From contig JAVXCN010000001.1 of NCBI GenBank assembly GCA_036659455.1, positions 536,530-600,529 on the forward strand: DNA of 64,000 bases, given 5' to 3'. The notes under the pieces are model-generated. The model ran no database searches and was not told the DNA's origin. It was given only the letters and a program-made list of their open reading frames with translations. Below, piece after piece: positions 46,024-55,795 of this stretch (position 1 is the first letter of the stretch; each line of letters begins with the position of its first letter). The stretch comes from Victivallaceae bacterium (lineage in GTDB: Bacteria > Chlamydiota > Chlamydiia > Chlamydiales > Chlamydiaceae). Both the position numbers and the translations under genes were made by a program.

Positions 46024-47240
46024 AGATAATTATCAGTCTCATTGGACAAGAGACTTTCAATACCTTCCTCTTCCGCTTTACGATTCAAAAAATCTCTCAG
46101 ATCATTAAGAGTCGCTTCAAACTTAACGTTCTTATCATGGACTTTTTCGAAATTTTGATCTTCATCCTTAACGGTTACGTCTACTTCTTCCAACGATCCT
46201 TGAGTCGTTTCTATCGACTGTTGCAACAATCCCATCTCCTCTATACGTTCTGACAAACGTTCTTTGAGTTTAATGAAAGTTTTCCCAGGATCGGACACTT
46301 GTTGTTTTTGATCTCTCAAAATTTCCAACTCCAACAAAATGTCTTTAAAATCGTGTTCCAAGTCTCTTAAATGTAATATTTTTTTTCTTGATAATTCAAG
46401 CTCTTGCTCTCGAGATTCTAATTGAATTTTAAGATGATCGGCACGCTCTCGAAAATCTTGGACTTCACATTCTTTTTCAGAAGTTAACTTGTCCAATCTG
46501 TTCGTCAGATCCAAAATCCGTTTCTTCAAAGATAAATTTTCATCCCTTAACACCGTTAACAAGTCATCCTTCTGTTCCAACAATTTGATGTATGCCGTAA
46601 TGCGTTCGGAATCAGCCGGACATAAATTTTCTTTGGATAATTTTACTTCCGATTCTTTGCCAGCTTTATCCATAATCAAGAACTCCAATTGTTCTTCTAA
46701 GCTTTTTATTTGATTTTCGTAACACAACCGTCTCCCTTCGGCTATCTCTAAGCGCTGGGATAACATGGTCAAATCCCTTTTTAGACCGGCAATTAGATTT
46801 TCGTGAGCCCTACAATCCTGCATCTTTACTACGAGATGTTCACGAAGCCAAGCGTTATCCTCTTGCAATTCTTCTTTATAAAAATTTTCTCTATCCTCCG
46901 AATCATCTTCATTAAGATCCGAAAGTCCAATGTCGACCGTTGATTTTTCAAGATCTAAGATTTCTTCAGATACAAAATCATCTTCCGACCGAACGGAAGG
47001 ATCCACATTCTGAAAGCTTTTTTTTTTAATATCAATTTTTAAATCATTACTCATTCCGTCGCAGATTTCCGAAAAAATACGAACTGAAACATCAGATTCC
47101 TGCGCGGACTGAACGGCTTGATACAAACAATCAAGCAATAAAAAAGATAATGCATCTTCTTCTTGCTGATTTTTTAAATAAAATTTGCTTATTACAAATC
47201 GTTTAAATCTACTTAATAAAGTATAAGTAAACATTAACAT
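46020..47240 (-). CDS. Long coiled-coil protein upstream of ruvC (CT503-like)
   Basis: About 406 residues from the ATG at 47240 (a TTG at 47249 and an ATG at 47234 are alternatives). After a basic N-terminus and an acidic linker (about 75-125) the protein is almost entirely heptad repeats to residue 385, with many Glu/Leu/Lys. No signal peptide or enzyme motif. Similar in layout to SMC-like or scaffold proteins. Coupled to ruvC by an ATGA overlap, as in Chlamydia. Function unknown. Confidence 0.72.
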   Translation of the reverse strand: MLMFTYTLLSRFKRFVISKFYLKNQQEEDALSFLLLDCLYQAVQSAQESDVSVRIFSEICDGMSNDLKIDIKKKSFQNVDPSVRSEDDFVSEEILDLEKSTVDIGLSDLNEDDSEDRENFYKEELQEDNAWLREHLVVKMQDCRAHENLIAGLKRDLTMLSQRLEIAEGRRLCYENQIKSLEEQLEFLIMDKAGKESEVKLSKENLCPADSERITAYIKLLEQKDDLLTVLRDENLSLKKRILDLTNRLDKLTSEKECEVQDFRERADHLKIQLESREQELELSRKKILHLRDLEHDFKDILLELEILRDQKQQVSDPGKTFIKLKERLSERIEEMGLLQQSIETTQGSLEEVDVTVKDEDQNFEKVHDKNVKFEATLNDLRDFLNRKAEEEGIESLLSNETDNYL

Positions 47241-47363
47241 CCGCACCAAACAGCAAATTCCCTAATAACCTTCGTATATCATAAAAATGAAAGTTTATGA
47301 ACGGAATGTTCAACTATTTTTTTCTTTGAAAGAAAACTTTTTGAATCCCAAAAATTTATCCGT

Positions 47364-48098
47364 TTAACGGATATGAAAATAAAACAAATGCTTTTCCTGA
47401 CATACATCATACTCGAAAACAAGGTATCTTAAGCGTTTCATCAAAGCTCTCGGTAACTTAATTTCTAAATTAGCGGAATGAATTTTTCCGGGGAAAACAG
47501 TAACTGTCTGAAAATAATGCTTTTTAAGTCCCGTTTTTACGAGTTCATGATACCCATTTAAAGAATCTCTAGTCATAACGGATTCTTTTGCCACTTGATC
47601 ACAAGCTTGTCGCCGTTGGTATTCGTTATTACTTTGTCCTTCAAAAACGGTAACACCGTTGGGTCCGTAACTTGTTCCCCTTTTATAAGTTTTTCCGGCA
47701 TCCTGTGCCGACCACATTTCAAATAAGGAGGAAATATCTGCCAACAACCCGTTCCATCTATGATCACTATCGGCGGTTTTCAACTGTTTCTCTAAGCTGA
47801 TGATTTGAATGGCTCGTCCGTCTTGATCGTACACTTTCAAATTATGAGGATAGATATTAACAGGTTGTGTCCCGTTATTAAGAATTGAAAAGCAAAAACA
47901 TCCTTTTCTTCCGTATAAAGAATCTTTTCTGCATGTCATCGAAAGACAATTTTTTTTCGATGAGACTATACTTTTATGGCCTTGAAAAAAATATTCTTCT
48001 TGATGCCGATTCGATTTTGAAGGAATGATATGGCTTTTTCCCAAGCAAGATCCAGAGCAAACGATTAAGAACAAAAAAACAGAAATAATGGTATTCAT
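47364..48098 (-). CDS. Exported Cys-containing protein of unknown function
   Basis: 244 residues with a signal peptide (hydrophobic 4-16, then CSGSCLGKSH; the cysteines could also be a lipobox, though the spacing is unusual). The mature part contains NNGTQPVNIYPHNLKVYDQDGRAI and ends in a beta-rich domain (VTVFPGKIHSANLEIKLP), reminiscent of immunoglobulin-like periplasmic folds. At least nine cysteines. I do not recognise the family. Starts the block between ruvC and gapA that does not match C. trachomatis order as I remember it. Confidence 0.62.
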   Translation of the reverse strand: MNTIISVFLFLIVCSGSCLGKSHIIPSKSNRHQEEYFFQGHKSIVSSKKNCLSMTCRKDSLYGRKGCFCFSILNNGTQPVNIYPHNLKVYDQDGRAIQIISLEKQLKTADSDHRWNGLLADISSLFEMWSAQDAGKTYKRGTSYGPNGVTVFEGQSNNEYQRRQACDQVAKESVMTRDSLNGYHELVKTGLKKHYFQTVTVFPGKIHSANLEIKLPRALMKRLRYLVFEYDVCQEKHLFYFHIR

Positions 48099-48392
48099 GA
48101 GTTACAACCAAGTGACTATCAAAGACTAAGATTATTATGTTTTCGAAAAGAAAATTCAATATAAAATCGATCCATCCAACGCAAAGATTTCCGATTTGTA
48201 TTTACTTCAATAATTCTTTTTGATAAAAAACCTGCTCCATAAAAGCTATTTTATTCGATAGGGCACTGGATTCTTAAGTTAAGCCAAGCTTATGCTTGCC
48301 TTCCGAAATCGAGTTTAATCTCATTAATTGATTTCTAAACGTGCTAACCGATGCGGTTGCGTATCAAGAAAAAGATATCAGAGGTATCTCTT

Positions 48393-49391
48393 ATGCAGTC
48401 TAGCAGACAATCCATGGTAAAAAAGGTTCTTAAATTCGGAGGTTCTTCCTTAAATAATCCTGCTTTTATTGAAAATGTTCTCGACATCATATTAACGACA
48501 TATGCATCGACTTCCCAATTAGTCGTCGTTTTTTCCGCATTCGGAAACGTCACCGATCAATTAATCGAACTTGGTCAAAAAGCTAAAGCACAAACCGGAT
48601 ACTCTAATTTATCGGAAGAAATCAAACAAAGACATATCGATACTGCAATCGCACTGCTACCACACACACACGTACCATTCTTATTGGATAAACTGGATAC
48701 CGTTTTCAATGACCTGAATACTTGTATATCGACAATCATCCGAAACGGCGAGTTATCTAAAAAATCTCTGGACGAACTTATGGGTTACGGAGAAAAAATG
48801 TCGACACTCATTCTTTGTGAAGCTCTAAAAAAATATATCGTAAACGCACGTTTATTAAATGCCGAAACGATCATTGTTACGGATAGGAATTTCGGACAAG
48901 GCCATATCAATTTTAAGATAACGAATGACAGGATCATAAATTACTTTAAATCAAATGTTTCGGTAGTTATTGTCCCAGGATTTATAGCTGCGACGAAAAA
49001 AGACGAACCGATCACTTTGGGAAGAGGGGGGTCCGATTATACGGCAGCAGTTTTAGGAGCCGCTCTTGATTCCGATGTCGTGGAATTATGGACCGATGTT
49101 GATGGTATTATGACTGCCGATCCGAAAAAAGATTGTCATGCATCCGTAATTCCTGAACTGAATTACGAAAAAGCTATGGAGTTATCCTTATTAGGGGCTA
49201 AAGTCATTCACTGTTTTGCATTACTTCCCATAAGTCAAAAAAACATCCCTATTCTTATTAAAAACAGTTTCCGTAAAGAGGCTCCCGGAACCCTAATCCG
49301 GAATTCATCTCTAATCGTTAATCCTATCTCTTCTTTTCCCGGGTACATATCTTCTCCTGAAAGTTCGAAAATAAAAACGAATTTAAATTGA
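48393..49391 (+). CDS. lysC: Aspartokinase lacking ACT domains
   Basis: 332 residues from the ATG at 48393, preceded by AGAGG at eight bases; an in-frame ATG at 48351 would add 14 residues. Catalytic kinase motifs are complete: VLKFGGSS (12-19), LMGYGEKMS, GRGGSDYTAAVLGAAL (about 209-224), LWTDVDGIMTADPKK. The protein ends about 25 residues after APGTLI, where the two ACT regulatory domains normally begin (full LysC is about 430-450 residues). Only 125 bases follow before asd, so there is no room for them. It phosphorylates aspartate for the diaminopimelate route, apparently without lysine feedback. Confidence 0.88.
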   Translation: MQSSRQSMVKKVLKFGGSSLNNPAFIENVLDIILTTYASTSQLVVVFSAFGNVTDQLIELGQKAKAQTGYSNLSEEIKQRHIDTAIALLPHTHVPFLLDKLDTVFNDLNTCISTIIRNGELSKKSLDELMGYGEKMSTLILCEALKKYIVNARLLNAETIIVTDRNFGQGHINFKITNDRIINYFKSNVSVVIVPGFIAATKKDEPITLGRGGSDYTAAVLGAALDSDVVELWTDVDGIMTADPKKDCHASVIPELNYEKAMELSLLGAKVIHCFALLPISQKNIPILIKNSFRKEAPGTLIRNSSLIVNPISSFPGYISSPESSKIKTNLN

Positions 49392-49516
49392 GCTGGTTTT
49401 ATTTTCGTTTGGGATCGCATAATCAACGTCAATTACGAATCAATTAAGCAACCGTAAATAATTTTAAGAAAGTAAAATTAAACTATGTCTATATTAAAAG
49501 CGATATGGGGAATCAT

Positions 49517-50563
49517 ATGAAAAAAATCCCCGTAGGAATCTTGGGCGCTACGGGCATGGTAGGACAAAAATTCGTTGAATTGCTATCTCATCATCCTTGG
49601 TTTGAAATTATCCTATTATCCGCTTCACCGAAATCTCAAAATAAGACTTATCAACAAGCGACACGTTGGCTTTTGCCTACACCTCCTAAACGAAAAATTG
49701 CTCGTATTATTGTTTCCGATTATTCGGATACTTCCAACTGCGTTCTTCTTTTTTCCGGATTACATAACTCTGTAGCGGGAGAGATCGAAACGAATCGAGC
49801 ATCGCAAGGTTACATAGTTATTTCCAATTCCTCACATCACAGAATGGATCCGGACATTCCCCTAGTCATACCGGAGGTCAATCCTTCCCACTTACATTTA
49901 ATCACCCAGCAACCTTTTTCAAAAAAAGGATGTCTTATTACCAATCCTAATTGTTCGGTAATAGGCTTAACCATGGCCTTAAAGCCTCTTTTATTCCTGT
50001 CCGAAATCGAAAAAGTACAGATTACCACTTTACAAGCTCTTTCGGGAGCCGGATATCCCGGCGTTTCAGGGCTCGATATCATTGATAACGTGATTCCGAA
50101 TATTCCCGGAGAAGAATCAAAATTGGAAACGGAACCCCTGAAAATCTTAGGTTCATATCACGAAGGTGTGCTTCGCCCCTATCCTATTGAAATTAGCGCT
50201 CACTGCACACGAGTTCCTGTTCTGGACGGTCACTTAGCTTGCGTATCAGTCAAATTCAAAGACAAAGTCACTCAAAAACAATTACTCAATCATTGGAAAA
50301 ATTTTTCCGGAGACCCACAAAAACTCAAATTACCTTCCGCACCCAGACACCCCATCATTTATTTCAATCATGACGATTATCCGCAACCTCGTCTTCATCG
50401 TCATTTAGGACGAGGAATGAGCATAAGCATCGGAAGACTGCGTCCCTGTAACGTTTTAGATTGGAAGTTCGTCATTCTCTTACATAACACAATTCGAGGA
50501 GCCGTCGGTAGTGCCGTGCTGAATGCCGAATTGTTAATAAAGCAGAAATTAATAGAAAACTAA
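49517..50563 (+). CDS. asd: Aspartate-semialdehyde dehydrogenase, archaeal/fungal-type
   Basis: 348 residues from the ATG at 49517, which has GGGGA five bases upstream; an ATG at 49505 is in frame. NADP-binding GILGATGMVG (7-16), active cysteine in NPNCSVIGLTMAL (about 145), ALSGAGYPGVSGLDIIDNVIPNI and HCTRVPVLDGH (histidine near residue 236). The sequence follows the archaeal/fungal branch of ASADH. It should reduce aspartyl phosphate from the adjacent LysC. dapA and dapB are not in the window. Confidence 0.88.
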   Translation: MKKIPVGILGATGMVGQKFVELLSHHPWFEIILLSASPKSQNKTYQQATRWLLPTPPKRKIARIIVSDYSDTSNCVLLFSGLHNSVAGEIETNRASQGYIVISNSSHHRMDPDIPLVIPEVNPSHLHLITQQPFSKKGCLITNPNCSVIGLTMALKPLLFLSEIEKVQITTLQALSGAGYPGVSGLDIIDNVIPNIPGEESKLETEPLKILGSYHEGVLRPYPIEISAHCTRVPVLDGHLACVSVKFKDKVTQKQLLNHWKNFSGDPQKLKLPSAPRHPIIYFNHDDYPQPRLHRHLGRGMSISIGRLRPCNVLDWKFVILLHNTIRGAVGSAVLNAELLIKQKLIEN

Positions 50564-50577
50564 CACTTGTTTATTGC

Positions 50578-51258
50578 TTAGGTCGATTTTGCCGGAACCG
50601 CAGATAATTTCCCGATTAATGTTTTAATCAAAGCATTCGATTCTTCGGAAATCGTCCAACAATGGCAGCTCTTTCTTTTTTTGAAACAACAGCAATCGGC
50701 CTTTTGGGGATTACGTTTTAAGAAACGCATCCGAATCACACCACGTAAAAAGAAATTTTTATTGAAATAAGTCTCAAGAGCTTCTATTCGTCGGCTTCCT
50801 TGATTATTTATTGACCACCATTCGATAATCGCACACCATAGTTCAGACACGTCTTGGTTATTAGCAGCATCGGGATGTCCTGCCATCTTGATTAAATCGA
50901 ATGTCACTTGAACTGAATGATCCAGCATAAAGCATCGAAAAAATAAATCGCTTTTGAAAAGAGATATATTATCAAAATATTCTTGAAGTTTCAAAACATT
51001 CCATTCTCTTCCGGCAACATGAACTTTGCATTTTTCAATAGATTGAAATTCTTTCTGAAAATATCGTTGCATTTCAAGTAACACTGCTCGAAGTTTTTTG
51101 ACTGCGGCTGCATCTTCTTTGATCATTCCTTCAACGACTTTTGCAAAATGCATAGAAGCTCCTGCTGAAAGTCCAGCTAAAACAAAGCATATAATGCTTT
51201 TTAAGAAACTAAAGACGAAAAATAAAGAAGAGAAAAAGCATTCGAAAATATAAGACAC
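50578..51258 (-). CDS. Hydrophobic N-terminus protein with Cys-rich tail, start uncertain
   Basis: About 226 residues if the GTG at 51258 is used. The frame stays open into tRNA-Leu(TAA) to 51330, so the true start must lie below 51290 unless it overlaps the tRNA; TTG codons at 51267 and 51264 are alternatives and none has a clear Shine-Dalgarno. One or two membrane segments (first 35 residues) precede a helical domain and a Cys-rich stretch (KADCCCFKKRKSCHCW). I recognise no family. Could be an effector or membrane protein. Confidence 0.5.
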   Translation of the reverse strand: MSYIFECFFSSLFFVFSFLKSIICFVLAGLSAGASMHFAKVVEGMIKEDAAAVKKLRAVLLEMQRYFQKEFQSIEKCKVHVAGREWNVLKLQEYFDNISLFKSDLFFRCFMLDHSVQVTFDLIKMAGHPDAANNQDVSELWCAIIEWWSINNQGSRRIEALETYFNKNFFLRGVIRMRFLKRNPQKADCCCFKKRKSCHCWTISEESNALIKTLIGKLSAVPAKST

Positions 51259-51289
51259 AGACAACAATACGGAACATCTAACCGGAAAA

Positions 51290-51372
51290 TGCTCAGAACA
51301 AGACTCGAACTTGCACGGGCTAACGCCCAAGGGATTTTAAGTCCCTAGTGTCTACCATTCCACCATCTGAGC
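51290..51372 (-). tRNA. tRNA-Leu (anticodon TAA)
   Basis: Class II tRNA of 83 bases on the minus strand. Acceptor GCTCAGA pairs with TCTGAGC (one A-T closing pair at each end intact), discriminator A. Anticodon stem AGGGA/TCCCT encloses CTTAAAA, giving TAA (codons UUA/UUG). The T-arm has AGTTCGAGTCTT. Confidence 0.95.
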
Positions 51373-51423
51373 AAACAGATATTAAGACTAAATAACTTGG
51401 AACTTAAGAGTCAACAAATATGA

Positions 51424-52263
51424 TTAAAAATCGTCGGTTTCAAAAACGGAATTCACGGAAAAAGTGTCTTCCTCTAGGAAAGGACTTTCAGGACAAGAAA
51501 CATTCGTCAATGATATCGGATCGAATGAATCGACTTCAGCTATTAAAATATGTTTCCCGTTGCATGACATTTCCTGATCATTGTCTCCAATAAGCGCCTC
51601 TGAAACGCATGGTTTCTCTTCTCTAAATACGGAAGGATTAAAACTCCCTATAACTTCCGAAATCAAAAGAGCCGGAGGAGGTATCAGACAAAATTTCTTA
51701 TCACTAGCGGGAGATTCTTCATTAGAACTTTCGGAGGATTTGACTCTCTCTTCGGAACTCTCCTTAAACTTCTTCTTGTTATGCTTCTTTTCCTTCCAAG
51801 ACTTTTTAGACTTCGAGCCGGAAGCCGCTTCCGCAACCGATACCACCATATCCTCAGGCGATGCCCCCGTATAACTATCGATAACCTCTTCGATAATTTC
51901 GACTAATGGAGCCTTTTCTTTTTCTACCGCTTTTCCGTTTAGGGGTTGTAAAGCCTTATCTTTCGGGATTTTTAATGATGCAGCTCGTCCTCCCGCAATC
52001 TTAATTCCTTTTTCAACAACCAGGGCTTTAAGATTAACTCGAGCATCTCTTATTTCAAAAACCTCATAATCCGAAATCGGCAATAAAAACGATTTAGTCC
52101 TATCGGAATTTCTAAAAAAACAACTTCTACCCAACGAAACGACTTCCAAAGCATCAACGACAAGAGGCTCAAAAGATGGATTTTTAGCACTACGAATCGT
52201 AAGCTTATAGCCTTCTCTGGAAGTTACAACAGTTTCTATTACGGGTTCTCTCGTAAAATACAC
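51424..52263 (-). CDS. Ser/Lys/Glu-rich protein next to gapA (CT504-like)
   Basis: 279 residues, GTG start with AAAGG eight bases upstream. Residues 1-95 look folded (beta-rich). The middle (about 150-190) is a low-complexity Lys/Ser/Glu tract (KSWKEKKHNKKKFKESSEE), and the end is acidic. No signal peptide or membrane segment. A similar hypothetical precedes gapA in Chlamydia. The low-complexity tract suggests a flexible linker or a secreted effector; unproven. Confidence 0.62.
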   Translation of the reverse strand: MYFTREPVIETVVTSREGYKLTIRSAKNPSFEPLVVDALEVVSLGRSCFFRNSDRTKSFLLPISDYEVFEIRDARVNLKALVVEKGIKIAGGRAASLKIPKDKALQPLNGKAVEKEKAPLVEIIEEVIDSYTGASPEDMVVSVAEAASGSKSKKSWKEKKHNKKKFKESSEERVKSSESSNEESPASDKKFCLIPPPALLISEVIGSFNPSVFREEKPCVSEALIGDNDQEMSCNGKHILIAEVDSFDPISLTNVSCPESPFLEEDTFSVNSVFETDDF

Positions 52264-52283
52264 TACTTAAACCTTTCACTTCT

Positions 52284-53288
52284 TTATAAATGGGCTACCA
52301 TATACTGCATTAAGTCTACTACTCGACAAGCATACCCATGTTCATTATCATACCAAGACACCAGTTTAAAAAACCGATCGTTCAAGGCTATTCCCGCACC
52401 TACATCAAAAACGGAAGAATACGAAGAACCTATAAAATCCGAAGACACTACTTGCTCTTCCGTATAACCTAAAATCCCTTTCATAGGACCTTCCGAAGCC
52501 GTTTTTACGGCCGTACAAATATCTTCATAAGAGGTCGCCTTAGAAAGTCTTACCGTCAAATCAACTACGGACACGTCAGCTACCGGAATTCTAAAAGCCA
52601 TTCCGGTCAATTTACCTTTCAACTGCGGTAAACAAAGCGTAACGGCCTTAGCGGCTCCCGTAGAAGCCGGAATAATATTCTGAAGACATCCGCGCCCTCC
52701 TCTCCAATCTTTCTTAGAAGGACCGTCAACGGCAGGTTGAGTAGCTGTCGCCGCATGAACGGTAGTCATTAATCCTTCTTCTATACCGAAATTATCGCAT
52801 AAAACTTTCGCAAGAGGCGCCAAGCAATTCGTAGTACAAGAAGCATTCGAAACAATATGATCCTTACCGGAATCATAAGTCGTTTCATTAACTCCTATCA
52901 CAAAGGTAGGGACATTTCCTTTCGCCGGAGCGGAAATAAGAACCTTATGAGCCCCAGACTCAAGATGCAACCTTGCATCTTCTTCTTTAGTAAATAAGCC
53001 GGTTGATTCAAGAACAACATCGACTCCCAGATCTTTCCAAGGCAATTTCTGCAAAGAACGCTCCTGCAAAAACTTAATCGACGATCCGTTAACGTTAAGA
53101 ACATCACCGTTAAGTTCCATCTTTTCAGAAAAAAGACCGTGAGTCGAATCATGCTTAAGGAGATAAACTAAGTTATCGGGAGGGACTAAGTCATTAACAG
53201 CAACTACTTCCAATGGAGATTTTATGCTCAAAATACGTCTCAAAACAAGACGTCCTATCCGACCGAAACCATTGATTGCTACTCTCAT
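52284..53288 (-). CDS. gapA: Glyceraldehyde-3-phosphate dehydrogenase
   Basis: 334 residues, normal length. NAD-binding [14 protein letters not shown] (4-17), the active site [13 protein letters not shown] (cysteine near residue 151) and [15 protein letters not shown] at the end. Central glycolytic enzyme. GGGG and AGGGAG lie before the ATG. It directly follows the rplQ end of the ribosomal block, as in Chlamydia. Confidence 0.96.
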   Translation of the reverse strand: MRVAINGFGRIGRLVLRRILSIKSPLEVVAVNDLVPPDNLVYLLKHDSTHGLFSEKMELNGDVLNVNGSSIKFLQERSLQKLPWKDLGVDVVLESTGLFTKEEDARLHLESGAHKVLISAPAKGNVPTFVIGVNETTYDSGKDHIVSNASCTTNCLAPLAKVLCDNFGIEEGLMTTVHAATATQPAVDGPSKKDWRGGRGCLQNIIPASTGAAKAVTLCLPQLKGKLTGMAFRIPVADVSVVDLTVRLSKATSYEDICTAVKTASEGPMKGILGYTEEQVVSSDFIGSSYSSVFDVGAGIALNDRFFKLVSWYDNEHGYACRVVDLMQYMVAHL

Positions 53289-53339
53289 ACCCCTACAGTA
53301 CTCCCTAGTTTCTCATAACAGAATTGTCTTTAAATGAAA

Positions 53340-53768
53340 TTAATCACTCAAAAATTCTATAATACATTTTTGAGCATTATCACCAACCCTATTTTGCGTT
53401 CTGAAAATACGAGTGTATCCTCCTTGACGAGAAATAAAGCGACTACCCAAAACACCAAACAACTTATCAATCACCTGTCTGTCAATATTATAAGACGAGA
53501 TATCACCTGCTTTAACGGCTCTACGCTCTTTCGAATCCAAAAAATTAAAGCGAATCATCAACTTAGCTATAGCGCGACGCCGCGCAGCCAAATCATTTTT
53601 TTTCGCTAATGTGATCATCTTATCGGCATGACGACGCAATTCTTTCCCCTTAACTAAGGTCGTTTCAACCCTTTCAAAATGAATTAAGGACTTAAGCATA
53701 TTGGCGATCATACATCGATTATGTGCAGAGGTTCTACTAACTCTAAATTTTTTTCTACCGTGTTGCAT
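53340..53768 (-). CDS. rplQ: 50S ribosomal protein bL17
   Basis: 142 residues; typical start [24 protein letters not shown] and the later [17 protein letters not shown]. Last gene of the ribosomal block, 8 bases after rpoA. Lies around the peptide exit side of the 50S subunit. Confidence 0.95.
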   Translation of the reverse strand: MQHGRKKFRVSRTSAHNRCMIANMLKSLIHFERVETTLVKGKELRRHADKMITLAKKNDLAARRRAIAKLMIRFNFLDSKERRAVKAGDISSYNIDRQVIDKLFGVLGSRFISRQGGYTRIFRTQNRVGDNAQKCIIEFLSD

Positions 53769-53775
53769 CGATCAT

Positions 53776-54906
53776 TTATCCTTTAGTATTCTTAGATCGT
53801 ACCCTTTCAGCATACCATTTAATTTTTTCTTTCACATTTTCCAAAGAAATTCCGAACTGAGTCAAATCCATCCCCAATTCAAGTTTCATATCTTTCAATT
53901 TATTCTTGATTTCACATAAAGATTTTTTACCGAAATTCCTGAACTGCAACAACCTAGGCTCCGGCATAATAACCAACTCACCAATCGTCTCGATATTTGC
54001 GTTAGACAAACAATTAGTCGAACGAACGGAAAGCTCAATTTCATTAATACCCAAAACAAGTTTATGTAAAATTTCATCTTTGCTTTCTTTATCGACTAAA
54101 ATATTCTCCTCAAAAACGATTTTTCTCTCGTCCATTTTTTCAAAAACGGCTAAATGTTTTGCCAAAATTTTTGTAGAAAAGGCCAATCCTTCTCTAGGAG
54201 AAACTCTACCGTCGGTTTCTACTTCCAAAACCAAACGATCGAAATCGGTATCTTGACCGACTCGCGTATCTTCAACAAAATAGTTCACTAAAACAACAGG
54301 AGAAAAAGATGCATCCAAAACAATTTCATCAACCGTTTTATTTTTTATGCTTACTCTTTCCGAAGGCGAATACCCTCTTCCGAATGCTACCTTTAACATG
54401 ATTCGAGCACTCATCGGCTTCGTTACCGTAAAAATAAGATGTTCCGGATTAATAACCTCAAAGTCCCCTTCCGGAATCAAATCGGATAAAATGACTTTTT
54501 TTCCTCCGCCACAAACAGCCAACTCTGCGGCATCTATATTTAAATCCGTAGTCAGCGTTCTTACGCCTCTTCCTAGAGGACTTCCTTCAGAAGCGAATTT
54601 TTTCAGCAAAGCGCCTTTAAGATTCAAAATTATATTGGTTACATCTTCAACAACACCCTCCAAAGCCATGTACTCGTGCGACACACCGTCCATCGAAAAC
54701 GAAACTATGGCAGGGGCTTCTATACCGATCAGGAGAATCCTCCTCAAAGCATTTCCTAAAGTATGCCCCATACCTCTTTCCAAAGGCTCCGCGATAAAAC
54801 GTGCCTTCACGCTCATATCGTCTCCTTTCAAGGCATCCATTTTAACAAACTCGGGCAATTCAAATTTATCGTAAAGCAGTGAAACCGCTTGTTCTTGCTC
54901 CGTCAT
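53776..54906 (-). CDS. rpoA: RNA polymerase alpha subunit
   Basis: 376 residues, longer than the E. coli protein (329). N-terminal dimerisation domain with the segment [16 protein letters not shown] (about 39-54), and C-terminal alpha-CTD with two helix-hairpin-helix-like parts ([31 protein letters not shown]). The dimer nucleates assembly of the polymerase core. GGAGGAG precedes the ATG. Between rpsK and rplQ. Confidence 0.96.
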   Translation of the reverse strand: MTEQEQAVSLLYDKFELPEFVKMDALKGDDMSVKARFIAEPLERGMGHTLGNALRRILLIGIEAPAIVSFSMDGVSHEYMALEGVVEDVTNIILNLKGALLKKFASEGSPLGRGVRTLTTDLNIDAAELAVCGGGKKVILSDLIPEGDFEVINPEHLIFTVTKPMSARIMLKVAFGRGYSPSERVSIKNKTVDEIVLDASFSPVVLVNYFVEDTRVGQDTDFDRLVLEVETDGRVSPREGLAFSTKILAKHLAVFEKMDERKIVFEENILVDKESKDEILHKLVLGINEIELSVRSTNCLSNANIETIGELVIMPEPRLLQFRNFGKKSLCEIKNKLKDMKLELGMDLTQFGISLENVKEKIKWYAERVRSKNTKG

Positions 54907-54921
54907 TATAATAATCTCCTC

Positions 54922-55335
54922 CTAAACCCTACGTCTTTTTCTAGGTCTACAACCGTTATGAGGCAACGGAGTAACGTCTCGGATAACCGAAACAACCAAT
55001 CCGGAACTTATCAAAGCTCTTACGGCCGATTCTCTTCCGGCACCGGTTCCTTTAAGGTTAACCTCTACTTCCTTCATTCCACTATTACCCATCGCAATCT
55101 TCGCGGCATCCTGAGTAGCTACCGTTGCAGCAAACGCCGAAGACTTTCGCGACCCCGAATATCCGACTTTTCCTGCAGAAGCCCATGCGATAACATTACC
55201 GGCAGGGTCACTAACCGATACCACGGTATTATTAAAGGTTGCCTTAACATGAACTATTCCGGAAGGCACATTCCTAACGACTTTCTTTTTTGAACCTTTA
55301 ACGCCTTTCTTGACTTGCATTTGTTTCTTAGCCAA
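54922..55335 (-). CDS. rpsK: 30S ribosomal protein uS11
   Basis: 137 residues with a Lys-rich extension of about eight residues over the usual start. Core [22 protein letters not shown] and C-terminal [22 protein letters not shown]. Lies on the 30S platform. Confidence 0.95.
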   Translation of the reverse strand: MAKKQMQVKKGVKGSKKKVVRNVPSGIVHVKATFNNTVVSVSDPAGNVIAWASAGKVGYSGSRKSSAFAATVATQDAAKIAMGNSGMKEVEVNLKGTGAGRESAVRALISSGLVVSVIRDVTPLPHNGCRPRKRRRV

Positions 55336-55356
55336 AACAAACTCCTTAATTAAAAA

Positions 55357-55725
55357 TTATTTTTTCTTACCCGCAACGGTTTTTCGCTTACCTTTACGCG
55401 TACGAGAATTCGTTTTAGTACGTTGCCCTCTAACCGGTAACGACAGACGATGCCTTAACCCTCGATAAGAATGAATTGCAATCAAACGTTTAATGTTGGA
55501 CTGAACCCGTCTCCTTAAATCTCCCTCAACGACATATTCGAACTGCAGTAGTGTATTAAGGCGCCCAATCTCCTCATCCGTTAAATCGGAAGCTCTTATA
55601 TCCAGGTTCAAATTCAATTTTTGAATAACTTCCATAGCCAAAGCACGACCGATACCGTAAATATAAGTCAAACTAACAAACAATTTTTTCTTTGCCGGAA
55701 TATCTATACCAATAATACGAGGCAT
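55357..55725 (-). CDS. rpsM: 30S ribosomal protein uS13
   Basis: 122 residues. [26 protein letters not shown] at the start and [21 protein letters not shown] near the end. Located at the head of the 30S, contacting the P-site tRNA. No rpmJ lies between it and secY. Confidence 0.95.
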   Translation of the reverse strand: MPRIIGIDIPAKKKLFVSLTYIYGIGRALAMEVIQKLNLNLDIRASDLTDEEIGRLNTLLQFEYVVEGDLRRRVQSNIKRLIAIHSYRGLRHRLSLPVRGQRTKTNSRTRKGKRKTVAGKKK

Positions 55726-55795
55726 TTAATTTTCTCTCTGTTAAAAATGAAAAATGCTAATAGAAAAAGAGTTATTTTTCAATATGTTCCTTATC

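Noticed and set aside
48099-48392. Possible lysine riboswitch upstream of lysC
   Set aside because: Only about 290 bases without the multi-helix L-box architecture; only a weak imperfect hairpin (GCCAAGC/GCTTGCC) is seen.
54347-54874. A 175-codon plus-strand ORF antisense to rpoA
   Set aside because: It is a shadow of the conserved rpoA frame, with Ser/Pro-rich composition typical of reverse-complement reading, and no ribosome binding site.
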